This document shows positions 10,691 to 20,466 of a stretch of DNA of 64,000 bases, in pieces; positions within the stretch are counted from its first letter, which is position 1; every line of letters begins with the position of its first letter. The DNA is from Gnetum montanum (Eukaryota; Streptophyta; Gnetopsida; Gnetales; Gnetaceae): assembly GCA_015680685.1 (NCBI GenBank), contig MNCI01024072.1:87510-151509 (forward strand). The letters are read 5' to 3'. The notes below the pieces were generated by a model that saw nothing but the letters and a program-made list of their open reading frames with translations, was not told the DNA's origin and did no database searches. A program made the position numbers and the translations under genes.

Positions 10691-11430
10691 TTGTTCCATT
10701 CATGTGGACTTTGTAGTAAGTAGGTAGGAGAGGATGTGATCATACCAATTGGAATTTTTGGAATTGTTAACTTCAATAGCTCTAGCAAAGAGGAGTTTAT
10801 CTAAAAATTGATCACATATTGGTCGTTCATCCTCTGTGCCATCCCATTGTAATTGAGATAGGTTATCAATAATCACATTCTTAGTCTCCTTTCTATCTAC
10901 CATCATAAGGTCAAACTCCTGAAGAATCACTAGCCAGTGTATGACATTGGGGCTCATCATTGGTTTATTCATGAGGAATTGAATGGCATGGTGATCAATG
11001 TGATAAAACTTGGCATCCAAGTATGTAGTGAATAAATTTCTCTAAGGCATACATAATTACCATGAGATCCTTCTCAATGGTGATGTACTTTAATTGTGCA
11101 TCCACAAGGCTTTGACTTACAAAAATGGATATAGTAAGGACATTTCTAATTATCCAACTAAGTACGACCCCTATAGTATAATTGGATGCATTAGTCATGA
11201 TGTGGAATGGCTTGGACTAGTTAGGTACCTGTATAATTAGAGTTTCTAGAAGCTTCTGTTCTAAGTACTGGAATGCGCTTTTGCATTCTCTAGTCTAGGT
11301 GAATGATGCATCCTTCTTTGTAAACTTGACCATAAGTTGAGCAATTTTTGAGAAGTTCTCGATTAAGCACCTATAATAAGCAATGTGACCAAGGAATGAC
11401 CTTACATATTTAATAAAACTAATTTTTGTA
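10691..11430 (-). pseudogene. RNase H and RT end (element B), broken
   Basis: 11198-10995 gives MTNASNYTIGVVL and KDLMVIMYALEKFIHYILGC; after a frame change 11020-10700 gives YHIDHHAIQFLMNKP and RKETKNVIIDNLSQL, the RNase H C-terminal motifs. Upstream (11210-11430) the connection domain is readable only in pieces (the FGLGHIAYYRC-like region, no clean frame). The similarity to the equivalent part of A ends at about 11430, at the junction with the LTR of element D. Confidence 0.8.
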
Positions 11431-11431
11431 T

Positions 11432-11889
11432 TGATATGATAATGATATTGTAGCTCATCCTACATCATCATTGATGTAATGTTTAATAGTGGCATTACTT
11501 GATTTTCTTAGTAGTAATTCCACTTGGTAATCCCAATGATAGCTACATGAGTCCAATATGTGATTGGTAAACTAGGCACAGATACCTATCGCTAGTAGGG
11601 TAGAATAGATTTACATTCCTATTATTACTTAAACATAGATTTTAATTAATTCCAATTATGTTTATGACTAGGAGTATTAACAGCCCTACAACATCAACCT
11701 ATCCCATGCCTTACTGTGAATTAAACCATACAATTAAGCTTCACTAACTCAAAGTGGGAAGACAACGATCATGAACTTAACATCAATTACTAGCATAATT
11801 ACATTATTCATCTATGGATTATGATTTGGTCACACATGAGCACTTGTGACTTATATGGTAGAGTGTTAGGATGCCTCCATTGCTTATCA
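11432..11889 (+). repeat. Partial 5' LTR of element D
   Basis: The 3' end is certain: GCTTATCA at 11889, followed by one base and the primer site. LTR3 ends similarly (CGCTTATCA at 61723). The stretch ACTTGGTAATCCCAATGAT near 11530 aligns with ACTTGGTAATCCCAGTAGT in LTR3 (61300). Only about 458 bp of an expected 900 bp or more is present; the U3 with TATA box and palindromes is missing. The left boundary is placed where the similarity of element B stops and could be off by tens of bases. Confidence 0.6.
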
Positions 11890-11890
11890 T

Positions 11891-11911
11891 TGGTGTTGTT
11901 GTTGGGGATGG
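11891..11911 (+). promoter_or_regulatory. Primer binding site (element D)
   Basis: TGGTGTTGTTGTTGGGGATGG starts two bases after the LTR end; 20 of these bases match the tRNA-Asp-type site TGGCGCCGTTGCCGGGGA plus flank if C-to-T changes are allowed. All differences from that site in the first 18 bases are C-to-T. Confidence 0.72.
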
Positions 11912-12194
11912 GTCAATGTGTGTTGAGTAGTTAATCTTATAAAGTTTGTTGTATCAAGAACCACAAATTTTATCTTTTACATTTTCAATTAATTCTAATA
12001 ATACACACACAACTAAACATCAAATAAACAATATGGATCAACATTTAAAGAAACATTATCACTTGCCAAAGAGCTACAAAAGGGTAATGACAAAATACAT
12101 GATTAAGAAGATTGGAGTGCACCTATGAAAACAAGGATTTCATATGATCATACTAATCCCCACTATCTTGATTTTATATTTATCTTTCATTGGT

Positions 12195-14460
12195 ATGAGT
12201 AGCTATGGTGGAGAGACTTGTAGGGAAACATAGTTTTTCCTTTAGAGCATTCAGTAACATTCATGCTTCACACAACCTTAATGGAGATGAATTTGAGCCA
12301 TGCACAGGAAGGGTATCATGTGAACAAACACATGACCATATCGTATCAAACCACAAAGGCGCAAGTACGAAGAGATGCTACTATGGAGATAAGAGATGAA
12401 CATAGTAAAGGAAAGAAAATCAATCCCAATGTTGACCTAGATGAAATTCATGATGATGCAATCTTAATAGAGAAACTCCACCATAATCATGAAGCCCACT
12501 CAAAACCACTTATTATTTTTCTAGAAGAACCTATCAAGGTACAATTGCATTCAGCTCTTGCAGCAACACTAAGAAGAAAGGTAGAAGAATCTAAACATAG
12601 GTAGAGTTCAAGGCCTAGAGCTTCTATAGAATCATAAAAGGATAAATTCTAGAGTCATAAAAGGAGAACCAACTAGCATCATTCTCCAATTGCTTCATCT
12701 TCCTCCTCATGATCATTAGTGGACTTTGATAGAAGAGAAGGAAGACTTAGAGATCACGACAAGAAAAGACATCAGGCTCATGATAAGCATGAATATCATT
12801 GAAGACATCCTAATGAAGAAGAGGATGAGTATGAATGAAGAAGAGATAGGATTAGACGTGAAGAGAGAGAACATTATGAGCACCAAAGGAAACATCACTA
12901 CAACAGAGCTTACAAACCCAATGACCATGAAGAGCCCCTGTTGGCCACTCACATCATGATTAACATTAGGGAAGCAATATATATTCCAACTAGACACATC
13001 AGGGATAGTCACATCAAGTGACTAGATATAAATAACATTCCTAAATTTGAAGGCGGATACAATGTAGATCCATAATACCACCTTCAAGCATTCCATGATG
13101 CCTATGCCTTTCAAAATATTGAAAGTAATTAGCAAAAGCTCTAGTTCTTTCCTAGGATACTCATCAAAGAGGCAAATAGTTGGTACAAATCATTGGAACC
13201 AAAATCAATTAGAAAATGAAGTACCATGCTAGAACTCTTTAATGACAAATATCAAACTTACTCAAGAGTATCTAACCTTAGAAAGAAAATCCAAAGATGG
13301 AAGTAATGGACACATGAATCCCTTGATGTAGCAATGGATAGATATTACTCTCTTAAGCATAGATGCCCAGGCCATGGAATCTTGTAAAGGGAATAACTTA
13401 GGCACATTGTTGATGGATTAAGGAATAAAACTAGAGAAACCCTTGAGGTCTATGCCCAAGGAAGACTATTAGAGATGATCTTCCATTGGATTCAAAGATT
13501 AATAGATCAAGTGGTAAAAGAGAAAGGTGAGTTAAAAAAGAGAGAATCAGCTGAAGAGTATAACCGAGATCCATCAATCAGAAAATAAGATGTACAAATG
13601 TGTGACAAGCAAGAAGAAGAAACTTTCGAAGATGTGATTCAAAAGAAAACTCTACCAATTCAAAAATATATTAATGATATAGCAACAAAGGTAGAGAAGA
13701 TGTGGTACTCAGTGGATGAAAAGCTTGCTACAATCCTCAAGACAGTAGAAGAAATAACTAAACAAGCACTCAATAAAGGTAAAGAGAAAAAGAAGAAAAG
13801 AGACTATGAACGACAAGGATATAAGCATAAAAGAAAAGTTGCTTCAGTTAAGGAGTGTATTGACTCTAGTTCAGAAGATGAGGAAGGATGCAAGGTGTGC
13901 CAGTATAAACATCTTAAGGAATGTTACCTTATTATGGCCCACTTGCAAGAGTCTAGGGCATATGCACTCAACCTAAGACTTGTTAAAACATAGATGCCAA
14001 GACAATTACCTTACCCTCAAGGTAATCTTCGACAACCCTTTTAGCCAAATTATTATCCAAGTGGACAATACCCTAAACCATAGGAGCAATACTAGCAACA
14101 ATGGTAGTAGCCAGAAGCATGGGCTATGCCACCACCAAGGCAAAAATATCCATATAGGTAACCAGATCATTATGGATATTATGTACAATGTATAATCTCT
14201 CTAGGAAATGCTTCAATTTTCACTTCTTCACATTATTATCCACATGAGTATATCAACCCACCACTCCAAGGATGGATCCCAATCTATATGCATGTCAACG
14301 AGTAGATGGTTCATCAAATTAACCTTCCAATTCTTTACTGATAGTACCACCACTGGTCATGCAGGGGGAGATACCATCATAACCACAATAGCAAAATACA
14401 ACAAGGATGGTAAACACACAGGAAGAAGTCTATCTAGGAAATGTCTATTCTTTTGAATAA
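12195..14460 (+). pseudogene. Gag (element D), broken
   Basis: Best preserved gag of this family in the window. From about 13030 the capsid region reads NIPKFEGGYNVDP, AFHDAYAF, EANSWYKSLEPKSI, ELFNDKYQTYSRVSNL and ESLDVAMDRYYSLKHRCP, a retrotransposon gag pattern. An open piece at 13598-13993 (131 residues) has a helical, charged segment (QKYINDIATKVEKMWYSVDE), a basic tract and the short zinc knuckle CKVCQYKHLKEC at its end. 13993-14460 is Pro/Gln/Tyr-rich like the C-terminus in A. The N-terminus is uncertain; MSSYGGETC at 12195 is a candidate by likeness to A. Several stops interrupt the frame. Confidence 0.78.
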
Positions 14461-14599
14461 GTCTAGAAAAGGTTCAAAAGATGGGGGCTTCACCTACTTC
14501 AACCCCATCTACTCACACTCCTCTAAGGAACACTAGGCTTCCACCCTCTATTGATTCAAACCTAACCACTATCATGCTTACCCAAACTATCACACATTG

Positions 14600-15290
14600 G
14601 ATACAGGTAATAGAAATTTTCTAAAAAAGAATAGATCCAAGAAGTCCTTTGATATATCTCCAAATAGCAGGACATAAACCATGCAAGGCTCTACTTAATT
14701 TTGGGTTAGGAGTGAACTTAATTTCACATGACATGTACAACACCTGGAATCTTCCACCCCTAAGGAAAAGTAACATCTAATTAGAGCTTGCAGATTAGTC
14801 AATTATTGTTTCACTTGGGTAGGTGGATGATGTCATTGCCACCATCAGTGGTTGGTCCTATCCTGCTGATTTTCTAGTTATTCATGTGGGGAAAAACTAG
14901 GGAGAGTTTCCTATCATCATGGAAAGAGCTTGGCTTAGCACTGTGGATGCTAAGCTTGAAATTAAAGATTTGTCCTTGGAGATTTCCAAGGAAGATGAAG
15001 CTAGAATCATTCAACGATGCAAAGTTCCATGTATCACATATAGTAATAATGGATGCAATTGTGTGTAGAAAATATGGATCATCAAAAAAGAAAGTAATAT
15101 AACATGTAATAGATGTGTAGAAGAAATGTGTGTGTAGATATGTCTATATGTAGGAGGCACTAAACAAGAAGGCACCTAGTGGTTGGTTATTGATGAAAAA
15201 ATAGAAGCTAAAATATACATGGAACCAACAAATCAGATTATAAGTGCCTATGTTGAGGAAAACAAATAAGTTAAAATAGTTAAGAAGAAA
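14600..15290 (+). pseudogene. Retropepsin-like protease and linker (element D), broken
   Basis: Reads SPLIYLQIAGHKPCKALLNF, GLGVNLISHDMYNTWNLPPL, ISGWSYPADFLVI and GEFPIIMERAWLSTVDAKLE. This is the aspartic protease of gypsy polyproteins: the active-site D(S/T)G appears as NFG and the flap/helix part (FPIIMxRAWLST) is retained. Element C has the same protein at 36720-36350. The linker after it (KVPCITYSNNGCNCV, MEPTNQIISAYVEE) precedes the RT in C but D stops here. Stops and the lost active Asp make it inactive. Confidence 0.75.
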
Positions 15291-16829
15291 ACTGGTGGTG
15301 ACCATTTGGGACTAGACCACCAATGTTGCACCTTCAGTCTCATGACATTTGGGGTCATAGGATGCGAAAGTATTTTCAAATAGGGTTTAGGTGCTTGCTG
15401 GTCTTTGACAACACCAAGGCCCAGATGCCTCCAAATAGACTCATTGGTTATGAAATGAACTATGTGTACATGTGTGTTTGTTGTTGTGAATGTTGAAATG
15501 GTTGGGTTGTGTAAGAAACTTTAATTGGCTATCATAAAAGAAATTTAGCTAACTTTGTCAAATATTGTGAGTTGTTGAAGGTTCCTATTTGTTAAATCAC
15601 TTAGTCTATATAGTTCCTATAGTAAATTACTTGTAACAAATAAAACTTCACAAAAATATTTAAGCACAATTCTACTAATCTACTCCTAATTTCCCTAAGA
15701 AAGAAAATTCCATAAGAAAACTAGAAATAGAGCGTGACTCAACGGGTTTTAGAAAGAGAAAAGAAAAGAAAATAGATTTGTGTGGAATCTCAAACATTTA
15801 AGCAAGATAAATTGACATAAGGAAACACTTCGCAATAAAGCTATTCCAATTCAATCTATTATGAATCGTCCAAACCCTTTGAGCTCTATAAGAAATTTCA
15901 TAAAAGACACTTTAATTTAACTACCAAGACGCTTTGTAAATGACAAAGTACAAGCTTCTATTTGGGTAGTTAAATATTGGTCAAGAAATACAAACAATAG
16001 AACTTCTAGAAAAATTTAATAATTCCAAAATTGCAATATTAAGGCAATAAGCTTTAAAAATAAAGAAGTTGTTTCAATAATCTCAAAGCACTAAAGATTT
16101 TCTAGATTCCCTAAACTCAAACAGGCAATTTCTATAAAACATTACTATTAAATTGCTTAAGATGCTTTTTTTAACACAACATAAGCTCTTATTTGGTAAA
16201 CCTTAATAGAAGTCTAATATTGCGCAAAAATAGAGTTCTAAATGCAACCTAGAAAAATCTAAAATTAAATGTCAAGCACAATACTATTTAAACCATTAGC
16301 TAAGCAACTAAGACAAAATGAGAAGAAAAGAATTCATAGGATTTAAACAAAGCAACTAAATTGATGAATTAGCAAACCATTTTACAATCGTCAATTTCTT
16401 CTTCTTGATCTCCCACCAATTCCCCCTTTGAGCTTTACCCTTCAAGCCATTTTATAGTTTGGGTAGTTACAACCATTGTAACATATTAAGGTAAGCCACA
16501 AATATTTAGGGAATTAATTCATAACATCCATAAGAAGTTGGAACTTCGATAGGAAATTATGATAAATTTTTGTTATAGTTTTACAAGTGTTATGTCAAAT
16601 ACAAATATCTAGGAGATTTAATTTACTTGTGCTTCTATAAAACCTTCATGGAAAATTTAACTTAAAAGAGAAAAAAGAAAAAGAAAACAAAGGTCTATAG
16701 ATCTCCCTTTTTTAAATCGTAACCTTCTCATGTGCACATGTATTATTCTTTTCAAACTTATATTATAACTTCGTGCCCACCGTAATAATATATATAGTTT
16801 TTTTCTTTTAATGTTCCAATCCAAACTTT
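15291..16829. other. AT-rich stretch with no gene seen
   Basis: No coding frame, LTR end or repeat could be supported here. Base composition is strongly A/T with many short A runs; it ends where GC content and CpG frequency rise sharply near 16830. Confidence 0.5.
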
Positions 16830-17154
16830 AATTCAAAGATGGAACGCGATTTTCTTTGGTCCGCTGCAAGAGCAAGGGTTCATTGTTTGCCGCGTGGTAT
16901 GGGCACGAGGGTTTGTAGCTACCGCGTTGCAGGGATGAGGGTTCTTAGTTTGTCTTGTTGCACCTCTCTATCTTTACGCCGAGGATGCCGCTCTTCGTGT
17001 ACTTCTGGCATGAGTCTGGGCAGCAACGTCAATTTTAAGAATGAAGAATAAGGCGGTGCATTTGGAAGTGGAGGTGGTTTTTTGGTTGGGCGTAGCAGGC
17101 TTCGTCGGCGTCATTTCAGGCACACTTGTGGAGTATGACCATAGCCTCCAGGAT

Positions 17155-17493
17155 TCAGATACTGCTGATTTCATGCCTGCGACCGAGGACAGACAGTATG
17201 TTGCCTTGTACCCGATCGAAAGCCAAATTCAGATGCTGACATACGATTCCTCCCTCCAGTTGGCCAAACCCGTCCAACCATGGAGGAAGGGGTCCTTGCA
17301 GAAAATTCTCATCTAGCCACAGCTCCATCAAACTACCCAAAATGTTATTCATGGATTCTGGTAGTAGACCAGTACGATTGTTGATATCCAATTCCAGAAC
17401 TTGCAAGTTCCGTAGCTGGCCCCAACAGCAGCAGCCACCACTATCCACTCGAGGCGGCACCGATCCAAGAGCAGATGATGCAGGATGATCTGC
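17155..17493 (-). pseudogene. Leucine-rich-repeat protein fragment
   Basis: The minus-strand reading contains QLRNLQVLELDINNRTGLLP, then ESMNNILGSLMELWLDENFL and QGPLPPWLDGFGQLE. This is the plant extracellular LRR pattern LxxLxxLxLxxNxxxGxLPxxxxxLxxL, about two repeats of 24 residues, as in receptor-like kinases and receptor-like proteins. A stop codon lies at its upstream end (about 17496) and the downstream part (RVQGNILSVLGRR) decays into a stop at 17155. There is no signal peptide, kinase or transmembrane segment in frame. It is a fragment of a former LRR gene; which subfamily cannot be said. Confidence 0.7.
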
Positions 17494-17770
17494 TCAAGAA
17501 ACCCAGCAGAGCTGTTGCTCAGTGACAGGACACATCTGCACCTTAAACAGCTTCCTCTCTACAGCAGCTGAACACAACAGCGCTTGCAATATCTGCTGTC
17601 TCGTCAAGGAACAACGTCGCTCACCGCCGCCACGAAACTAGAAACTATCACAGATACCCATTTGGGACCAACAAGAACCATATTCATAGAGCATCACACA
17701 ATCCACCATTTCGGGCATGGATTCAATCACGAGCAACTGACGTTGCAAAAACTACTGGTACTGAAATGCC

Positions 17771-17868
17771 TCCTGCAGCATGGCCACCAAAATTGTTGGC
17801 GAAATCTTACGCCTGCCTCCTGCAGCATGGCATGGCCACCAAATTGTTGGCAAAATCTTACGCCTGGC
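17771..17868. repeat. Two-copy tandem duplication, about 47/51 bp
   Basis: The unit begins TCCTGCAGCATGGC at 17771 and again at 17818, and ends ATCTTACGCCTG. Copy 2 has an extra ATGGC and a few changes. Confidence 0.9.
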
Positions 17869-17932
17869 ATGAGGCCTTGAAACTATGCATCAAAAGAATC
17901 CGATTTGTGGAAGGGAGGAATCAAGGATTCAT

Positions 17933-17960
17933 GATTCTGAACGTGTGATTCTGAACGTGT
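17933..17960. repeat. Two-copy tandem duplication, 14 bp
   Basis: GATTCTGAACGTGT occurs twice back to back. Confidence 0.85.
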
Positions 17961-18339
17961 TTGGGTACGTGTGCCTCACGAAAAAGTGGGGGGTTTGTAG
18001 CCGGGGACGTGAGAGAGAAAATTTTAATATATTAATTTTTTTTAAAAAAGTAAATCTCATATATCATAAAAATACATTCTAAAATATAGAACAAGTACAA
18101 TGTAAATCCAAAATATTGTTAATGTTTAAAAGTTGCACAGAAGATTGCAATATCACCATTAAATTGAAGAAGAAAATTTGCTAAGGTATGGAGGGCATTG
18201 AATCCATTTCCTTACTCAGGAGCCATAAAATGAAACCTTTTGTTACTCAATCCAATATTTCAAAAAATGAAATTAAGCCTCAATCCTCAACCAAATTTAT
18301 TTATGACAAATCAGGTCTACTAGTACTTTTGTTCAACTA

Positions 18340-18380
18340 ACTACCTGTGAGTAGCACCCTAGGGACTACCTGTGAGTAGC
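18340..18380. repeat. Two-copy direct repeat, 16 bp, 25-bp period
   Basis: ACTACCTGTGAGTAGC at 18340 and again at 18365, separated by ACCCTAGGG. Confidence 0.85.
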
Positions 18381-18525
18381 GCCATAAGGCCACGTTGAAG
18401 ATGACCGCATTATAAGAAGACACAACTTAACTAAAGTAGGCACAGCCCAGTAACTCACCTCACCTACAATGATCGAAAACCTTTCAGACGCTGAAAAATC
18501 GACACTAATCATGATGAAGGGGAAA

Positions 18526-18617
18526 GTAAAAGCAGAGGGCCATGTGCTGGTGGGTTTAAGGCGGGGCGGGAGGCGGGGCGGGTCCCGGGTAAAAGCAGAG
18601 GGCCATGTGCTGGTGGG
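18526..18617. repeat. Two-copy direct repeat, 29 bp, 63-bp period, around GC-box-like words
   Basis: The identical 29-bp block starting GTAAAAGCAGAGGGCC occurs at 18526-18554 and 18589-18617. Between the copies are two GGCGGGGCGGG blocks (about 18560-18582), themselves a small duplication. Confidence 0.9.
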
Positions 18618-19143
18618 CTTCGTTGCTTTATAAGCGAACAGATTTTTAAAAAAGTTGAACAAGCATCCATCCGTACTCATGACCCATGAGGATGACCCTG
18701 TGTTGTTTTTTGTTTTTTTTCAGAAGGGATGAGAAAAAGAGCAAAAACCAGCTAAGGAACAATAAACACGCGTGAGTGTGTGAATCATGGCGGAACCTTT
18801 GACGCTCCCAAAGGCAGGCGAATCTATGCAAATGCAATGTTTTCCTCGCACGCCCCGTCCAAAACTTGATTTCCGTATGACCCATACTTGCATTGCTGGG
18901 AAGCACGGAGTGGCGAATGCAGCAAACAAGAGCGGCCCCTTCGGCCTTCAGTTACCATAGTAGCCCTTTCGTGATTTCCGTGTGTTTGTTTATTTATTCG
19001 TATGTCCTTGTTTTCTGTGTTCCGTCTCATGCCGATGCCATGAATCTTGATTGCTTGCTTGCCACTTAACAATGAAAGGAAGTTTTTGGTATGATTCAAA
19101 ACAGGAGAAGATACGTAAGATTTTAATGCAAAATGCAGACATC

Positions 19144-19213
19144 GCAAGAACTAAAAAGGCAACAACAATACGATGAAGGCAAGAACTAAAAAGGCAACAA
19201 CAATACGATGAAG
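19144..19213. repeat. Two-copy perfect tandem duplication, 35 bp
   Basis: The 35-bp unit starting GCAAGAACTAAAAAGGC at 19144 is repeated exactly from 19179. Confidence 0.93.
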
Positions 19214-19341
19214 GCAAGGTGACCATTTCAATGTATATGTACAAATCCAGACAATGGAAATTATGAAATATGTACCCATTGCGAATTTAATGCGATTCTG
19301 TACGCGCTTCAGAATCCGACGTGAACAGTTCGTCAAAATTT

Positions 19342-19381
19342 ATCCGGAATCGCAAATCTCCATCCGGAATCGCAAATCTCC
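19342..19381. repeat. Two-copy perfect tandem duplication, 20 bp
   Basis: ATCCGGAATCGCAAATCTCC occurs twice back to back; a second, 10-bp duplication (CAGTAAGTC type) follows about 25 bases later near 19404-19424. Confidence 0.93.
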
Positions 19382-19460
19382 GACGCATAGGCTTGAACTG
19401 TTGCAGTAAGTCCAGTAAGTCCAGTTGGATACCACCACCTATAATACCTTTATTTCGGTT

Positions 19461-19802
19461 TCAGGGATGACCATAGTGGAATTTCGGGAAATGTAGCACC
19501 CGTGTCATTCTTGGATTCTCAAATATGCCTTTTGTTATGCTTGACTTAAAAATTCCGGCCGCGATTGCATTAATCCTGATGCTATACCGACTGAATTCAA
19601 GGGCCATTATCTTCGTAAGTTGATTGAGACCGGCCTTCGAAATGGCATAAATCATTGATCCAAGAAGATTTCTGAGATTAAGAATAGCCATGGAAGAAAT
19701 GTTGATGATGGAACCCTTGATGGATGAATCCTTCATGCACTTGGCCACAGCCTTAACATCCGAACCCATCTCCTCCGGTAACAGCTGGTGCTGTGCCAAC
19801 AA
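19461..19802 (-). pseudogene. Short-chain dehydrogenase/reductase (SDR) fragment
   Basis: NAD(P)-dependent oxidoreductase of the classical SDR type, C-terminal half only. Reading on the minus strand: KGSIINISS (catalytic Ser region), then IYAISKAGLNQLTKIMALEF with the YxxxK catalytic pair, then RINAIAAGIFKSSIT, the loop where family members have NAIAPG; here Pro is Ala. The order and spacing match plant SDRs of the 3-oxoacyl-ACP-reductase-like group. The Rossmann TGxxxGIG part is missing, and the protein runs out of family sequence after about residue 95 (ENPRM), so it is a fragment of a former gene or one exon of it. Substrate cannot be told. Confidence 0.8.
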
Positions 19803-19917
19803 AGTTTGCTACAGTATGCAGATATCTTGAGAATGGTTGAATCCGCAACTCCAAATCTCTTATTATGGCTCTTTCCAAATATAGTATTTTAAGGTAAATA
19901 TCGCCACAAGATGTCAT

Positions 19918-20316
19918 CTATTCATCAGTTTGATATATTTGTGCATCTCTTGTGGCTTGGTCTACCAATGAATAGTAAATAGTAGGAGCCTCAGCTTGCA
20001 GCGACAGTCCATCCACATCATTTTTGTAAACGAGAACTTGTGTAACATACTGTCCAGCAGTAGTTGTAGCCGCTACTGCAGTCTCCTGGGTTATAGTTTG
20101 CAATCCTGTAGTCTCCTGGGTTATAGTTTGCAATCCTGTTAAGCCTCTTGAATCACGCCACCTAAGATACAAAAGCCTAGACTTGCAATGTGCGTAGGCA
20201 CCAGCAACAACGAGATCACGGAGCAGTTGATGGTTGTGACCTGAAATATCTAATCTCCCTTGGCTTCCAACGTTTTGGTACCTTAGTTGCATAAACCATG
20301 GCTTCAAAGTCCACAA
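19918..20316 (-). pseudogene. Unrecognised ORF with internal 10-residue duplication
   Basis: 132 codons open on the minus strand with balanced, non-repetitive composition (DISGHNHQLLRDLVVAGAYA, YVTQVLVYKN), unlike the retrotransposon frames around it. The family is not recognised. Residues TGLQTITQET occur twice in tandem, produced by a 30-bp duplication near 20080-20140. It sits about 115 bases upstream of the SDR fragment in the same orientation. It may be an exon of a host gene; I see no clear splice sites and cannot assign a function. Confidence 0.4.
20080..20140. repeat. Two-copy tandem duplication, 30 bp
   Basis: The block TAGTCTCCTGGGTTATAG and following bases through GCAATCCTG is repeated once, in frame with the ORF that covers it (10 residues per copy). 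Confidence 0.92.
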
Positions 20317-20466
20317 AATAAACCCATGGCATTTTCATATGCTATGGTGTATAAAGCCAATGGATCATCATGATAAAGGACTAGCTTGTGAAATATAGGT
20401 GTATATTCTGAAACCCTTGATCTTTCAAATAGAAAATAAATTCTATTTCAAATCAAAGTAACCCAG

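Larger units (their letters stand above)
7228..11430 (-). mobile_element. Athila-like element B, internal fragment
   Basis: Minus-strand fragment homologous to element C from about C 29.78 kb up through RNase H/RT. It holds the remains of the 3' ORF (7228-8060), a non-coding spacer with a TATA-like site, integrase, RNase H and the end of RT. It has neither LTR: its 3' side is interrupted by insertion of element A at 7227/7228, and its RT stops abruptly near 11430 where the partial LTR of element D begins. It is therefore older than both neighbours. Confidence 0.75.
11432..15290 (+). mobile_element. Athila-like element D (5' part), plus strand
   Basis: Order on the plus strand: partial LTR, tRNA-Asp-like primer site, gag, protease and start of the pol linker. 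It belongs to the same family as A and C by the gag zinc knuckle and by the protease-linker sequence (MEPTNQIISAYVEE near 15220-15260; C has MEPTESLTCAYVEG). It is lost after about 15290: no RT, RNase H or integrase follows. The LTR appears 5'-truncated. Confidence 0.75.
16830..20340. other. GC/CpG-richer island with host-gene fragments
   Basis: CpG words (CGCG, GCCGCG, CGGGGCGGG) are frequent here and rare elsewhere in the window. It carries pieces that look like ordinary plant proteins, all on the minus strand (LRR at 17155-17493, SDR at 19461-19802, unknown at 19918-20316), and at least seven short two-copy tandem duplications. No complete gene, convincing splice pair or promoter was found. 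It is probably an old segment of former genic DNA between retrotransposons. Confidence 0.6.

Noticed and set aside
12716-13012. Minus-strand hydrophobic 98-codon ORF that looks like a membrane protein
   Set aside because: Antisense of an A/G-rich, charged gag stretch; such antisense always looks hydrophobic (Phe/Leu/Ile/Ser).
17041-17316. Plus-strand ORF with a membrane-like stretch (FWLGVAGFVGVISGTL)
   Set aside because: It overlaps and opposes the LRR fragment on the minus strand, has no start context or family match, and the stretch is too short to call a receptor tail.
18555-18590. GC-box promoter (GGCGGGGCGGG twice)
   Set aside because: The two boxes arise from a local duplication, no TATA box or gene start lies in range, and GC boxes are not a typical plant promoter signal.
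18366-19336. Several overlapping minus-strand ORFs as possible host-gene exons
   Set aside because: They overlap each other in different frames, include residues created by the recent tandem duplications, and show no recognisable domain.
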